Below are positions 15,389 through 23,440 of a DNA stretch of 45,817 nucleotides, piece by piece. Position numbers and translations under genes: made by a program. The notes below the pieces were generated by a model. It worked only from the letters and a program-made list of their open reading frames with translations. It was not told where the DNA came from and did not search any database. Source of the DNA: Bacteroidales bacterium (GTDB lineage: Bacteria > Bacteroidota > Bacteroidia > Bacteroidales > WCHB1-69); contig JAEEIG010000209.1 in assembly GCA_016281255.1 (NCBI GenBank), positions 1 through 45,817 on the forward strand. The letters are read 5' to 3'. How positions within the stretch are numbered: position 1 is the first letter of the stretch; every line of letters starts with the position of its first letter.

Positions 15389-16618
15389 TTAATCTGTTTT
15401 GTTTTCATCATGTTTCACGCGTAATCTCCGCTCTTCCTCGAACAGCAGATTTCTCAAACAATCCAACTGCGAAAGGGAGAGTTGTGCTAAAGGGGTCTGC
15501 GGGGAGAAACCCGGCGGAAGCTGGTCAGGAATCCATTCCTGCATATTGCCATAGAGTGCATCTTCCTCAGGGACTGGATTTTGATGATACTTTGTCCTCA
15601 AGAATTGTAAAATCCGGAGACCATCCGCTTTTTGATGGAAGGCCTTCACAAAATGCGGGAAATCGGACACATTGTCGAGAATGCCAGCCCACACGTTGTC
15701 GTTTTTGTTGATATCTTGCAGAAAAGCGAGGAATTCGTTCTCCTTTTCATAGAAATTGCGGTCATACAAATCTTTCAGATGACGATACGCCTCCCGAATC
15801 GGTTCAAAACAGTCATGCGGGTATATCGGATAGCTGTCCCATTCCCCGCTTGCGCCGGCTTGCATGGCCGGCCCGGTTCCGAACGGCACGCGATCGGAAT
15901 AGCGTCCGGCTGGATAGACACATTCCGCGTTAAAAAGACTTAATCCACCCATCTTGCAGAATTTCTGCACCAGATAGAAGTCCTCGCCGCTTTGCAACGG
16001 GGTGATCCCTCCGATTTTCCGGAGCGCACAAGCCCGCATCGCAATGGCGGACCCTAATGCGGTAAAACCATAAGGACTTCTGATTCTCAATAAGTTAATA
16101 GCATAATTGCGCATATACAGCTCATACCTCAGCAGTGCCCGGCCTCTCTTCTCATCCTCCGGTTGAATCGGATGATAATAGGGTACAGCCACCGCATTCA
16201 TCTCGGGATGGGCTGCGAAATGATCAACCAATGATTGCAGATAATGCGGCCTCACATAGGTGTCGGCATCCAAACTGACCATGATATCGTCAGCATCGGA
16301 ATCGGATAATATTTTGTCAAACAGTTCTTTACGCGCACAACCAACTCCCTGCCTTTTTCCAGTCCATCCCAATCCGGGGGAGGAGCGATCCATGACATGA
16401 AGTGTTAAAAAAGCATAATTATGCAAAAAAGCGAGCAATTGTTGATTATGCTGGCATATAGACAAACGAGCCGAATCGTTCCAGTAGCGATCCGGCTGAT
16501 TTACACATACATATACCTCGAAAGGGGAAGAAACGTCCTGATTGGCAAGTGCATCCAACGTGGCCGGAAGAAAATCCAGCTCGTCCATCGCAGGTATGGC
16601 AATCCGGACTATCGCCAT
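15389..16618 (-). CDS. Family 2-type glycosyltransferase
   Basis: This 409-residue protein has a GT-A fold typical of family 2. It opens with IAIPAMDELDFLPATLDAL and has the metal-binding DxD-like SLDADTYV near residue 120. A later SGEDFYLVQKF corresponds to the ED acceptor-side motif. GT2 enzymes move a sugar from a nucleotide sugar to lipids, proteins or polysaccharide. No clear membrane segments are present, so it is probably cytoplasmic or peripheral. It directly follows the I42-type lipoprotein gene (the stop codon there begins one base away), so the two are probably co-transcribed. The specific acceptor is unknown. Confidence 0.8.
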   Translation of the reverse strand: MAIVRIAIPAMDELDFLPATLDALANQDVSSPFEVYVCVNQPDRYWNDSARLSICQHNQQLLAFLHNYAFLTLHVMDRSSPGLGWTGKRQGVGCARKELFDKILSDSDADDIMVSLDADTYVRPHYLQSLVDHFAAHPEMNAVAVPYYHPIQPEDEKRGRALLRYELYMRNYAINLLRIRSPYGFTALGSAIAMRACALRKIGGITPLQSGEDFYLVQKFCKMGGLSLFNAECVYPAGRYSDRVPFGTGPAMQAGASGEWDSYPIYPHDCFEPIREAYRHLKDLYDRNFYEKENEFLAFLQDINKNDNVWAGILDNVSDFPHFVKAFHQKADGLRILQFLRTKYHQNPVPEEDALYGNMQEWIPDQLPPGFSPQTPLAQLSLSQLDCLRNLLFEEERRLRVKHDENKTD

Positions 16619-16996
16619 CTACTTGACAGTAATGGTTACATCTCTGGTGCGTACAGGCTCGTTGACATTATCCCTTGCATATACAAAATGGAGTGTCTGT
16701 GTCCCTTTCTCGACAGCCTCGAACTTCCAGAAACGATGGCTTGACGCACCAACCATACCCTTCGGGGCGTTGCTGGTGTAGCGGTCGCCTACACTTTTCA
16801 CCACATTGATCTCGTCTTCATTCACCAGCTGCCACCAGAATCCGGTTGAAGCATTGGTGATGAACTCAATCTCACACGACTGACCCTTTTTGAGCACAAT
16901 TTCGTTCGTCTCCTTGTCCACGGAAAGCAACTTCTTTTGTGCCTGGCAACCCATGAACAAGCATATTACTGCGCTTACATAGAGGATTTTCTTCAT
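16619..16996 (-). CDS. Chagasin-like (I42) protease inhibitor lipoprotein
   Basis: From the preferred ATG at 16996 the protein has 125 residues and begins MKKILYVSAVICLFMGC, a lipoprotein signal with Cys after LFMG. The track's start (17026) is rejected because a TATCTTTG promoter element lies at 17016-17023. The mature part has the three loop motifs of the I42 family: NASTGFWW (NxTxGxxW), the Gly-rich KGMVGASS, and RFWKF. I42 proteins inhibit papain-like cysteine peptidases. The protein is expected to be anchored by lipid to the envelope. Bacterial I42 proteins may guard against the cell's own or external C1 peptidases; a C1 peptidase is encoded ~23 kb away in this window, but a link is only inference. 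Confidence 0.85.
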   Translation of the reverse strand: MKKILYVSAVICLFMGCQAQKKLLSVDKETNEIVLKKGQSCEIEFITNASTGFWWQLVNEDEINVVKSVGDRYTSNAPKGMVGASSHRFWKFEAVEKGTQTLHFVYARDNVNEPVRTRDVTITVK

Positions 16997-17015
16997 TTTT
17001 TTACATTTTAATGTG

Positions 17016-17023
17016 CAAAGATA
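17016..17023 (-). promoter_or_regulatory. -7 promoter element for the I42/GT2 pair
   Basis: The minus strand reads TATCTTTG (plus-strand CAAAGATA), matching TAnnTTTG. It lies 20 bp upstream of the ATG at 16996 and decides the start, since the ORF-track Met would lie at or before the promoter. Confidence 0.6.
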
Positions 17024-17067
17024 CAATTTTTTTTAATAGACTTCCCTTGTTAAGAAAAATTTAAGTC

Positions 17068-17856
17068 TCAAACAAACTTCTTTTTGACCAAATTGATGAC
17101 AAAACCAGGCAGCAAGAAGCATAAAAAAAGGAAGAAATAGTTGATCGGACCCGGGATTTTGACCTTTCGGCCGTTCAAAGTGGCGCGGACACCTTTTTTG
17201 GCAATCTGCTCCGGAGACATCATCACCCCGATGGCACGCAACCGTTTTCGCATTTTCACCGGCAGGTTGTATAAATCCGTGTCCACTGCACCCGGACAGA
17301 CACAACAGACTTTCACTCCATAATGACTTAATTCATAGTGGATTCCTTTGGAAAACTTCAGCAAATAAGATTTGGAAGCTTGATAAGCGGCAATTGTCGG
17401 GAAGCTCATAAACGCGGTGATGGAAGAAGCGTTGAGGATGTATCCGCGCCCGCGGTCTTTCATCGCTTTGCCGAACAACACGCACAAATCTGCAGGCGCA
17501 GTGCAATGCAGCATTGTCATCTTGTGACTCAGCGCCATAGGTTTCTCCACCGCCGCCCCGAAATAGAACATGCCGGCGTTGTTGACCAGCACTTCGACCT
17601 CATAATGCCCGTCGTTACAGTAGTCGAAGAGCGCCTGTGCGGCATCCGACAAGGTCAAATCTTGATAATGCGCCACAATTCGAAGATGCGGAAACTGCGC
17701 CTGCAGCTTTTCTTGAGCCTGCGCATTCAAGTCTTCGCGATTGCTGACAATCAGAATGTTATATCCTTTCCGCGCCCATTCCTCCGCATAGGCGTACCCA
17801 ATACCGGAACTGCCTCCCGTGACCAGGGCGAAAGTATTCTTGTTCAAATTATCCAT
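17068..17856 (-). CDS. Short-chain dehydrogenase/reductase (SDR family)
   Basis: This 262-residue enzyme has the classical SDR layout. The NAD(P)-binding TGGSSGIGYAYAE is at the N-terminus, followed by NNAGMF, the active-site Ser in LNASSITAFMS, and YQASK (YxxxK). SDRs oxidise or reduce alcohols, ketones or sugars. The last ~25 residues (INYFFLFLCFLLPGFVINLVKKKFV) are strongly hydrophobic and basic at the end, suggesting a membrane-attached C-terminus. It follows sufS with a 17-bp gap, on the same strand. The substrate is not recognisable. Confidence 0.87.
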   Translation of the reverse strand: MDNLNKNTFALVTGGSSGIGYAYAEEWARKGYNILIVSNREDLNAQAQEKLQAQFPHLRIVAHYQDLTLSDAAQALFDYCNDGHYEVEVLVNNAGMFYFGAAVEKPMALSHKMTMLHCTAPADLCVLFGKAMKDRGRGYILNASSITAFMSFPTIAAYQASKSYLLKFSKGIHYELSHYGVKVCCVCPGAVDTDLYNLPVKMRKRLRAIGVMMSPEQIAKKGVRATLNGRKVKIPGPINYFFLFLCFLLPGFVINLVKKKFV

Positions 17857-17873
17857 AGTTTTGGTGTTGACTG

Positions 17874-19076
17874 TTATGACAACATGGTTTTGGCTTTCAT
17901 GACGGCATTGACCAGTGCATCGGCCTCCTCGAAGGTGTTATAGAGCGCGAACGAAGCGCGGACAGTGCCGGGGATGCCGAAATGGGTCATGACGGGTTGC
18001 GTGCAATGATGTCCTGTGCGAACTGCAACTCCTTGATGATCAAGTAAAACACCCATATCATAGGGATGGATATTACCCACTAAGAAGGAGATGACGCCCG
18101 TTTTGTGCGCCGCCTCGCCAATGAAACGCATTCCGTCTATTTTGGCCAATTTTTCAGTAGTATAGGTCAGCAACTCCTGCTCGTAAGCGGCAATCTTTTC
18201 CAATCCTATACCTTCGATGTATTCGATGGCTTTGCGCAACCCGATGACATCGCCGACAGAGGGAGTGCCTGCCTCGAATTTGAAGGGCAAATCGTTGTAG
18301 GTAGTCTTCTCGAACGTCACGTCCCTGATCATCTCCCCACCGCCTTGGTATGGTTGCATCTCATTGAGCCACTTGTTTTTACCGTACATCACACCGATGC
18401 CCATCGGGGCATACATCTTATGTCCGGAAAAGCAGTAGAAGTCGCAATCGAGGGCCTGTACATCCACGGGGCTGTGGGCAACTGCCTGCGCTCCGTCGAT
18501 GAGCACCGGCACGTTGTGGTCGTGCGCGATGCGGATGACCTCCTCTATCGGGTTAACCGTACCCAACGAATTGGAAACATGCGCCACTGCCACGATACGG
18601 GTTCTGTCGGTGACAAGTTCTTGCAACTTGCTGATCATCAGCTCACCACGTCCGTCAAAGGGAAGCACTTTAAGCTTCGCCCCGCGCTCCTCGCAGACCA
18701 ACTGCCACGGGACAATGTTGGAGTGGTGCTCCATTTCGGAGACGACCACCTCGTCACCCTCCCGCAGGTAGGTGCGCCCAAACGAAGCCGCCACAAGGTT
18801 AATGGATTCCGTGGCACCACGTGTGAAGATGACCTCCTGGGTGGTCGCCGCGTTGATGTAGCGCCGCACTGCCTCGCGCGCCTGCTCGAACTCGTTGGTG
18901 GCCAACTGACTGAGACAATGCACGCCACGGTGGATGTTACTGTTGATGCGAAGGTAGTAATCGTTCAACGCATCTATCACTACCTGAGGCTTTTGCGTGG
19001 TCGCGGCATTGTCTAAATAGACTAACGGTTTGCCGTAAACCTTTTCGTTCAATATGGGGAAATCTGCTCTATTCAT
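17874..19076 (-). CDS. sufS: Cysteine desulfurase, SufS type
   Basis: This 400-residue PLP enzyme removes sulfur from cysteine to give alanine and a persulfide for iron-sulfur cluster assembly. Visible motifs are YLDNAATTQKP, ATESINLVA, the PLP-lysine region CFSGHKMYAPMGIG, and the active-site Cys in RTGHHCTQPVM. The short loop around the Cys is typical of SufS rather than IscS/NifS. No sufBCD or sufE gene is next to it, so the rest of the SUF system must lie elsewhere. Its start overlaps the end of the membrane-protein gene by 8 bp, which implies coupling. Confidence 0.93.
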   Translation of the reverse strand: MNRADFPILNEKVYGKPLVYLDNAATTQKPQVVIDALNDYYLRINSNIHRGVHCLSQLATNEFEQAREAVRRYINAATTQEVIFTRGATESINLVAASFGRTYLREGDEVVVSEMEHHSNIVPWQLVCEERGAKLKVLPFDGRGELMISKLQELVTDRTRIVAVAHVSNSLGTVNPIEEVIRIAHDHNVPVLIDGAQAVAHSPVDVQALDCDFYCFSGHKMYAPMGIGVMYGKNKWLNEMQPYQGGGEMIRDVTFEKTTYNDLPFKFEAGTPSVGDVIGLRKAIEYIEGIGLEKIAAYEQELLTYTTEKLAKIDGMRFIGEAAHKTGVISFLVGNIHPYDMGVLLDHQGVAVRTGHHCTQPVMTHFGIPGTVRASFALYNTFEEADALVNAVMKAKTMLS

Positions 19077-19584
19077 GAGATTGCAAATTATCGTTATCTT
19101 CTGGATTTATAGGTTGTTGTATGTTGTTATCGTCTTGATTGTCAGATGGATTCATAAATCGCAACTGGGTGGCATACATCAATACCCACAACACTGAGGT
19201 GATGATGCCGTTCACACCCATGGCCACCATTCCGCCAATGACGAAATTCAGCACGCAGAATTCCAGGATTTTCCCAATTGTATAGACGTGAAAACCCGCC
19301 TTATTCAGCTTCACCAGCATCAGAAACGCACCAGTGAACAACATCGCCTCTATCACGGTGAGCATCAGATATTGCCAACTGGCGATGGAGGTGTACAAAT
19401 TGAGGATCTGCTCTGCCTGATCTGCCGGAAAAAGGTTCATCTCCTTGATCATTTCCATGGATTTCAGCATATAATCGGGTGAAATCGCCCAACAAATGTA
19501 GGCAATGGCGGAAAACACGGCATCTACCATCGTGATGATGCCCAAAATCCATAAAATCGGCGTTCTTTGCGGTTTATTCTCCAT
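19069..19584 (-). CDS. Small multi-pass membrane protein of unknown function
   Basis: I do not recognise this 171-residue protein. It has about four hydrophobic segments: TPILWILGIITMVDAVFSAI, WQYLMLTVIEAMLFTGAFLM, an N-V-I-G-G-M-rich segment, and one ending near LMYATQL. A polar, Asn/Asp-rich tail follows (about 30 residues). The gene lies between tilS (31-bp gap) and sufS (8-bp overlap), all on the minus strand. It is probably part of the same transcript and has no clear functional hint of its own. Confidence 0.7.
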   Translation of the reverse strand: MENKPQRTPILWILGIITMVDAVFSAIAYICWAISPDYMLKSMEMIKEMNLFPADQAEQILNLYTSIASWQYLMLTVIEAMLFTGAFLMLVKLNKAGFHVYTIGKILEFCVLNFVIGGMVAMGVNGIITSVLWVLMYATQLRFMNPSDNQDDNNIQQPINPEDNDNLQSHE

Positions 19585-19615
19585 ATTTATTCATTAAGTT
19601 CAAAAATGATGACCA

Positions 19616-20923
19616 TTATATCGTTTTCAAGAGATAAATTCCTCCCGGCTTTTGGACTTTAAACCGTTCGTCAGACCGCCAACCGACAATCCAGATGATT
19701 TGGTTGCCAGCGCACAGGAGGCGGATTTTCTCCTTCGTGAAGCGGTCGATTTTGTGGTCGGTGAAGAAATCGCTGAGCTTCTGCCGTCCCTTGGCGCCAA
19801 GAGGGTAAAAGTAATCGCCCGGCCGCCATGAACGAATCTGCAGCGGAAAAGTCAACTTCTCTTTCGGGACATACAAGATATCCGGATTCTTTTCGAATGC
19901 CATATTTTTCTGTGTTTCAAATTCTTCCACAACAAAATAGCGGCGTAGCGCTTCGACAGAATCGATTTCCACGACTGGATTGTTTTCTCCATTCCGAGAC
20001 TGGATAATCAAATAATCACGATCCACCAATAAGACGTGAGAGTCCGAGAAAAACTGTTTCCCCGGTTGAAGAACCGGGTCTCTCGACAATCTTTCACTCA
20101 CATCTGCAGAAAAGCCGAATCGTGCAAGAATCTCATACAAAATCAGTTCTTTGTCTTCATTAGCATTCAAAAGGTCGCGATTCACTCGCCATCGCCCTTC
20201 TTTTTCAGAAACGATTTTTTCTATATCCGATTCTATATGTTTCTGGAAATAAGCATATTGTCGTTGCAGAAGAGTACGTGTGCGCGCATTTGTCTGCAGG
20301 AACTGTGGATTCAGCTTCTCCAGCTGCGGGATAACAGAGTGGCGGATACGGTTTCGCGCAATCTGCTCATCGCGATTCGTAGAGTCCTCTACGTATTCAA
20401 TACTGTGATTGTCAGCATATTGACGGATTTCCTGTGCGGTAAACACCATCATGGGCCGGATGATTTTGCCATTCACGGGGGGAATGCCACGCAACCCTTT
20501 GAGACCGGTGCCGCGGGTCAGGTTCAACAGCATCGTCTCGGCAGCATCGGTGCCATGGTGGGCGATCACAAGATGGTCATAATCAGAGGAAATCTCCGAA
20601 AACCAGGTGTAGCGAAGCTCCCGTGCGACCATCTCCACCGATTTCCCGGAGTCTTTCTGGATTCTCAGGGTGTCGAATTCGCGAAGGAACAACGGAATTC
20701 GCCACTGGTCGGCGGTTTGTCGCACGAATTGCATGTCCCGGTCGGAATCCGCACCACGAAGATGGAAATTGCAGTGCGCCATGGCGAAATCCAGCCCCGC
20801 CTCGTGAAACATCGTGGCCGCGACCATCGAGTCCACGCCACCGCTCACCGCCAAGAGGTATCTTTTCCGCAGTGCGTCAGCCCCCGCCAAAACATGTAAC
20901 TCCTGTAAAAACCGTGATAGCAT
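19616..20923 (-). CDS. tilS: tRNA(Ile)-lysidine synthetase
   Basis: This 435-residue cytoplasmic enzyme attaches lysine to C34 of the tRNA-Ile with CAU anticodon, so that it reads AUA. The N-terminal PP-loop SGGVDSMVAATMF is intact, followed by AHCNFHLRGADSD, IAHHGTDAAETMLLNLTRG and ENRIR-type DEQIARNRIRHSV. A C-terminal domain follows with RSWRPGDYFYPLGAKGRQKLSDFF, typical of TilS. Its length is normal. It follows the lipoprotein gene with only 3 bp between, on the same strand, so the two are co-transcribed. The enzyme is essential in most bacteria. Confidence 0.95.
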   Translation of the reverse strand: MLSRFLQELHVLAGADALRKRYLLAVSGGVDSMVAATMFHEAGLDFAMAHCNFHLRGADSDRDMQFVRQTADQWRIPLFLREFDTLRIQKDSGKSVEMVARELRYTWFSEISSDYDHLVIAHHGTDAAETMLLNLTRGTGLKGLRGIPPVNGKIIRPMMVFTAQEIRQYADNHSIEYVEDSTNRDEQIARNRIRHSVIPQLEKLNPQFLQTNARTRTLLQRQYAYFQKHIESDIEKIVSEKEGRWRVNRDLLNANEDKELILYEILARFGFSADVSERLSRDPVLQPGKQFFSDSHVLLVDRDYLIIQSRNGENNPVVEIDSVEALRRYFVVEEFETQKNMAFEKNPDILYVPKEKLTFPLQIRSWRPGDYFYPLGAKGRQKLSDFFTDHKIDRFTKEKIRLLCAGNQIIWIVGWRSDERFKVQKPGGIYLLKTI

Positions 20924-20926
20924 CGT

Positions 20927-21898
20927 CTATGATTCCAGATCCGAACGGACTTTGAAGTAGCGACGGATTTCCATCTGCATATACTCGAACGATCCGAAAT
21001 TGACCGTTTTGGGAACTTCGTTCTTGCGCATCATCACCATGCCGGAGCTGACCCCCTCGATATAAGGCGTGATGTCGGTCTCCATCGCGAAGGTAAGCTC
21101 GAAATTTCTGATTGTCACGCGGTTGTAATTTCCGCTCACCTCTTCATACAGAATGCCGTTTTCCTCACAGAAGGCCTGCAGCTGCGGGATTGTGGCATCC
21201 CACATCTCGGGCTTGTCGGCGGGATTGAAATAGAAAACCACCGCATTGTAGTCGGGCAACGTATCAACAATTTCCGACTTCTCGAAACAGCCTTGGTCGT
21301 TGATGAAGAACTGCTCCACAAGTTTCGTTTTGCGGTGGAATTTCTCGGGATCGCGGATGAAATCCTGCTTGGTAGCCTTCGAAACAGAATGTATCCATTC
21401 GTACTCTTTCGTCGTGCGGAACTGCCCGTCGGCAAGCCGTAGGGTTTGCCAGCTTTCCGTTTCCAGCTCATCACCGCGCTGGTTGGCGACGCTGATAGCC
21501 ACGGGCAATACATCGAGGATGCGCTGAGTTCCGAATCCGGAGGTCGTGACCAAATAGCGCCATTCATGGTTTTCCGAATGCAACAGCCAAAGCTCGCGCC
21601 CGTCCGGCAGCCGCTCCACACACTCCACGCCCCACTCTTGGGGAAAATCACAACGCAGTGTCCATTTCCTGCCTTGAAAATCGGCGGCTTTCTCCAAAAA
21701 AGCGGCCAGCACCTCCTCTTGGAGCGGATAAAGCGTAGCCTGGCTATGGACATCGGCAACCAAAGTGTCACGGATGACCTCCATAGGATAAATGACCGTT
21801 TCTTCTATGTTTTCTTTATCTTTACTTCTTGACAAACAATTAGTTAGAAGAAAAGTCAATATTAAACACAAACAGATGGTTAAATGGTTTTTCTTCAT
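20927..21898 (-). CDS. Lipoprotein of unknown function
   Basis: The start is set at the ATG at 21898 (MKKNHLTICLCLILTFLLTNC) because a TACCTTTG promoter element lies at 21912-21919, inside the longer ORF. The signal ends in LLTNC, a lipobox, so the mature ~300-residue protein should be lipid-anchored in the envelope. I see no known domain. It is rich in aromatic and charged residues and contains segments such as WTLRCDFPQEWGVE and DYNAVVFYFNPADKP. Its gene precedes tilS with 3 bp between. It appears to be a Bacteroidetes-specific hypothetical lipoprotein. Confidence 0.75.
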   Translation of the reverse strand: MKKNHLTICLCLILTFLLTNCLSRSKDKENIEETVIYPMEVIRDTLVADVHSQATLYPLQEEVLAAFLEKAADFQGRKWTLRCDFPQEWGVECVERLPDGRELWLLHSENHEWRYLVTTSGFGTQRILDVLPVAISVANQRGDELETESWQTLRLADGQFRTTKEYEWIHSVSKATKQDFIRDPEKFHRKTKLVEQFFINDQGCFEKSEIVDTLPDYNAVVFYFNPADKPEMWDATIPQLQAFCEENGILYEEVSGNYNRVTIRNFELTFAMETDITPYIEGVSSGMVMMRKNEVPKTVNFGSFEYMQMEIRRYFKVRSDLES

Positions 21899-21911
21899 CT
21901 TAAATTTTTTG

Positions 21912-21919
21912 CAAAGGTA
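21912..21919 (-). promoter_or_regulatory. -7 promoter element for the lipoprotein-tilS-sufS run
   Basis: The minus strand reads TACCTTTG (plus CAAAGGTA). It ends 14 bp before the ATG at 21898, implying a very short leader of about 7-11 nt. It faces away from the pepT promoter in the same 160-bp divergent region. Confidence 0.6.
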
Positions 21920-21965
21920 CAAAATTTCATAATCAGAGACCTATTGCTGCTTGAAGATTATTTCC

Positions 21966-21995
21966 TTGTGTATATTTTTAATTTATGTACATTTG
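21966..21995 (+). promoter_or_regulatory. Promoter of pepT
   Basis: TTG at 21966-21968 and TACATTTG at 21988-21995, separated by 19 nt, match the Bacteroidetes -33/-7 layout. The element overlaps the ORF-track start (21985), so that start cannot be on the transcript. This supports the ATG at 22057. Confidence 0.75.
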
Positions 21996-22056
21996 CCTTG
22001 GAACTTTGACAAAGAATTGTTTAGCAAAAATCATTAATAATCAAATCATTACAGAA

Positions 22057-23268
22057 ATGAAAGAGCTCTTATTAAAACGTTTCAGCAAGTATATTTCGTA
22101 TGCGACCACCGCGGATCCGGAATCCGAAACCTATCCGAGCACACAAGCTTTGCTTGACTTTGCCGATATGATGGTGGAAGAATTAAAAAATATTGGTTTA
22201 CAGAACGTTACAAAAGACCAACATGGTTATGTGACCGCTTTGCTGCCTTCCAATACGACCGAAAAACAGCCTGTTATCGGCTTCATGGCGCATCTGGACA
22301 CGGCACCCGACATGCCCGGCATCGCCGCTCCCGTGATTGTGCCCGAATACGACGGCGGCACCATCGTCCTTGACAAGGAATCCAACACAGTGCTCTCCCC
22401 CGAAGAGTTTCCTGAAATGCTGGATTACAAGGGGTTAACCATTCTCACCACCGACGGCAAGCATCTGCTCGGCGCCGACGACAAAGCCGGTGTGGCGGAG
22501 ATTGTCTGCGCAATGGAATACCTCATCCAACACCCCGAAATCAAGCACGGCGACATCAAGGTGGCCTTTTCGCACGACGAAGAGGTAGGCAACGGTGTGA
22601 AATTCTTTGACGTCGAGGCATTTGGCTGCGACTTCGCCTACACGATGGACGGCGGTGCCATCGGTGAGTTAGAGTTCGAGAACTTCAACGCCGCCGGCGC
22701 CAGCATCCACATCCAAGGCAAGAACATCCATCCGGGTTACGCCAAGAACAAAATGGTGAATTCCCAGCTTATCGCTATGGAACTCAACAACTTACTACCT
22801 GCCGCACAACGTCCCGAGCACACGCAGGACTACGAAGGTTTCTACCTGCTCACCAGCATCAATGGCACTGTGGAGGAGACGAAGATGTCGTACATCATCC
22901 GCAATCACGACAGAGCGCTCTTCGAATCGCAGAAAAAGTTCATGCAAGAGATTGTCAACTTCCTGAATGTCAAGTACAACAATTGCATCACTTGCGAAAT
23001 CAAGGACCAATACTACAACATGCGCGAAAAGGTGGAACCGGTCTATTATGTGGTGGAACGTGCCGTGAAGGCGATGAAGGAAGCGGACGTGGAACCGGTC
23101 ATCGTGCCCATCCGCGGCGGCACCGACGGCGCCAACCTTTCCTTCCGCAACCTGCCGTGTCCCAATATCTTCGCTGGCGGTCACAACTTCCACGGCAAAT
23201 ACGAATATGTGCCGTTGGAGTCGATGGTGAAAGCCACAGAGGTGATCATCAATATCGCAAAGTGCTAA
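22057..23268 (+). CDS. pepT: Peptidase T (tripeptide aminopeptidase)
   Basis: From the preferred ATG (MKELLLKRFSKYISYATTAD) the protein has 403 residues, the usual length. It is a cytoplasmic M20B metallopeptidase that removes the N-terminal residue from tripeptides. Zinc ligands and catalytic motifs are present: GFMAHLDTAPD (His, Asp), LLGADDKAGVAE, SHDEEVGNG (Glu pair), YTMDGGAIGELEFENFNAAG, and a C-terminal IRGGTDGANLSFRNLPCPNIFAGGHNFHG with the final His ligand. It stands alone on the plus strand with its own promoter and terminator. Confidence 0.96.
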   Translation: MKELLLKRFSKYISYATTADPESETYPSTQALLDFADMMVEELKNIGLQNVTKDQHGYVTALLPSNTTEKQPVIGFMAHLDTAPDMPGIAAPVIVPEYDGGTIVLDKESNTVLSPEEFPEMLDYKGLTILTTDGKHLLGADDKAGVAEIVCAMEYLIQHPEIKHGDIKVAFSHDEEVGNGVKFFDVEAFGCDFAYTMDGGAIGELEFENFNAAGASIHIQGKNIHPGYAKNKMVNSQLIAMELNNLLPAAQRPEHTQDYEGFYLLTSINGTVEETKMSYIIRNHDRALFESQKKFMQEIVNFLNVKYNNCITCEIKDQYYNMREKVEPVYYVVERAVKAMKEADVEPVIVPIRGGTDGANLSFRNLPCPNIFAGGHNFHGKYEYVPLESMVKATEVIINIAKC

Positions 23269-23283
23269 CCACCGGAACAAGAA

Positions 23284-23314
23284 AAAGGCACGGATAAACA
23301 CCGTGCCTTTTTTT
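23284..23314 (+). terminator. Rho-independent terminator of pepT
   Basis: AAAGGCACGG and CCGTGCCTTT form a 10-bp perfect stem around a 7-nt loop, followed by further T residues. It begins 16 bp after the pepT stop codon. Confidence 0.9.
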
Positions 23315-23337
23315 AGATTACAAAAGCGAAAAAGTTG

Positions 23338-23345
23338 TATTTTTG
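23338..23345 (+). promoter_or_regulatory. -7 promoter element for tRNA-Arg
   Basis: TATTTTTG matches the Bacteroidetes -7 consensus and ends 17 bp before the mature tRNA 5' end. The -33 region is only T-rich. Confidence 0.55.
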
Positions 23346-23362
23346 CGCGCTTTTTCGCAGCA

Positions 23363-23434
23363 GGTCCTGTAGTTCAATGGATAGAACGAAAGTTTCCTAA
23401 ACTTTAAATTTGGGTTCGATTCCCAGCGGGACTA
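23363..23434 (+). tRNA. tRNA-Arg (anticodon CCU)
   Basis: The 72-nt sequence folds into a standard cloverleaf. The acceptor stem GGTCCTG pairs with CGGGACT (including G-U pairs). The D-stem is GTTC/GAAC. The anticodon stem AAAGT/ACTTT carries the loop TTCCTAA, giving anticodon CCU. The T-arm is TTGGG-TTCGATT-CCCAG. The discriminator base is A, and the CCA end is not encoded. It reads AGG codons. It ends 6 bp before the convergent lptC-like stop. Confidence 0.93.
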
Positions 23435-23440
23435 CTTCTT

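Noticed and set aside
15295-15711. 138-aa plus-strand ORF near the GT2 gene
   Set aside because: Most of it is antisense to the GT2 gene and it has no domain.
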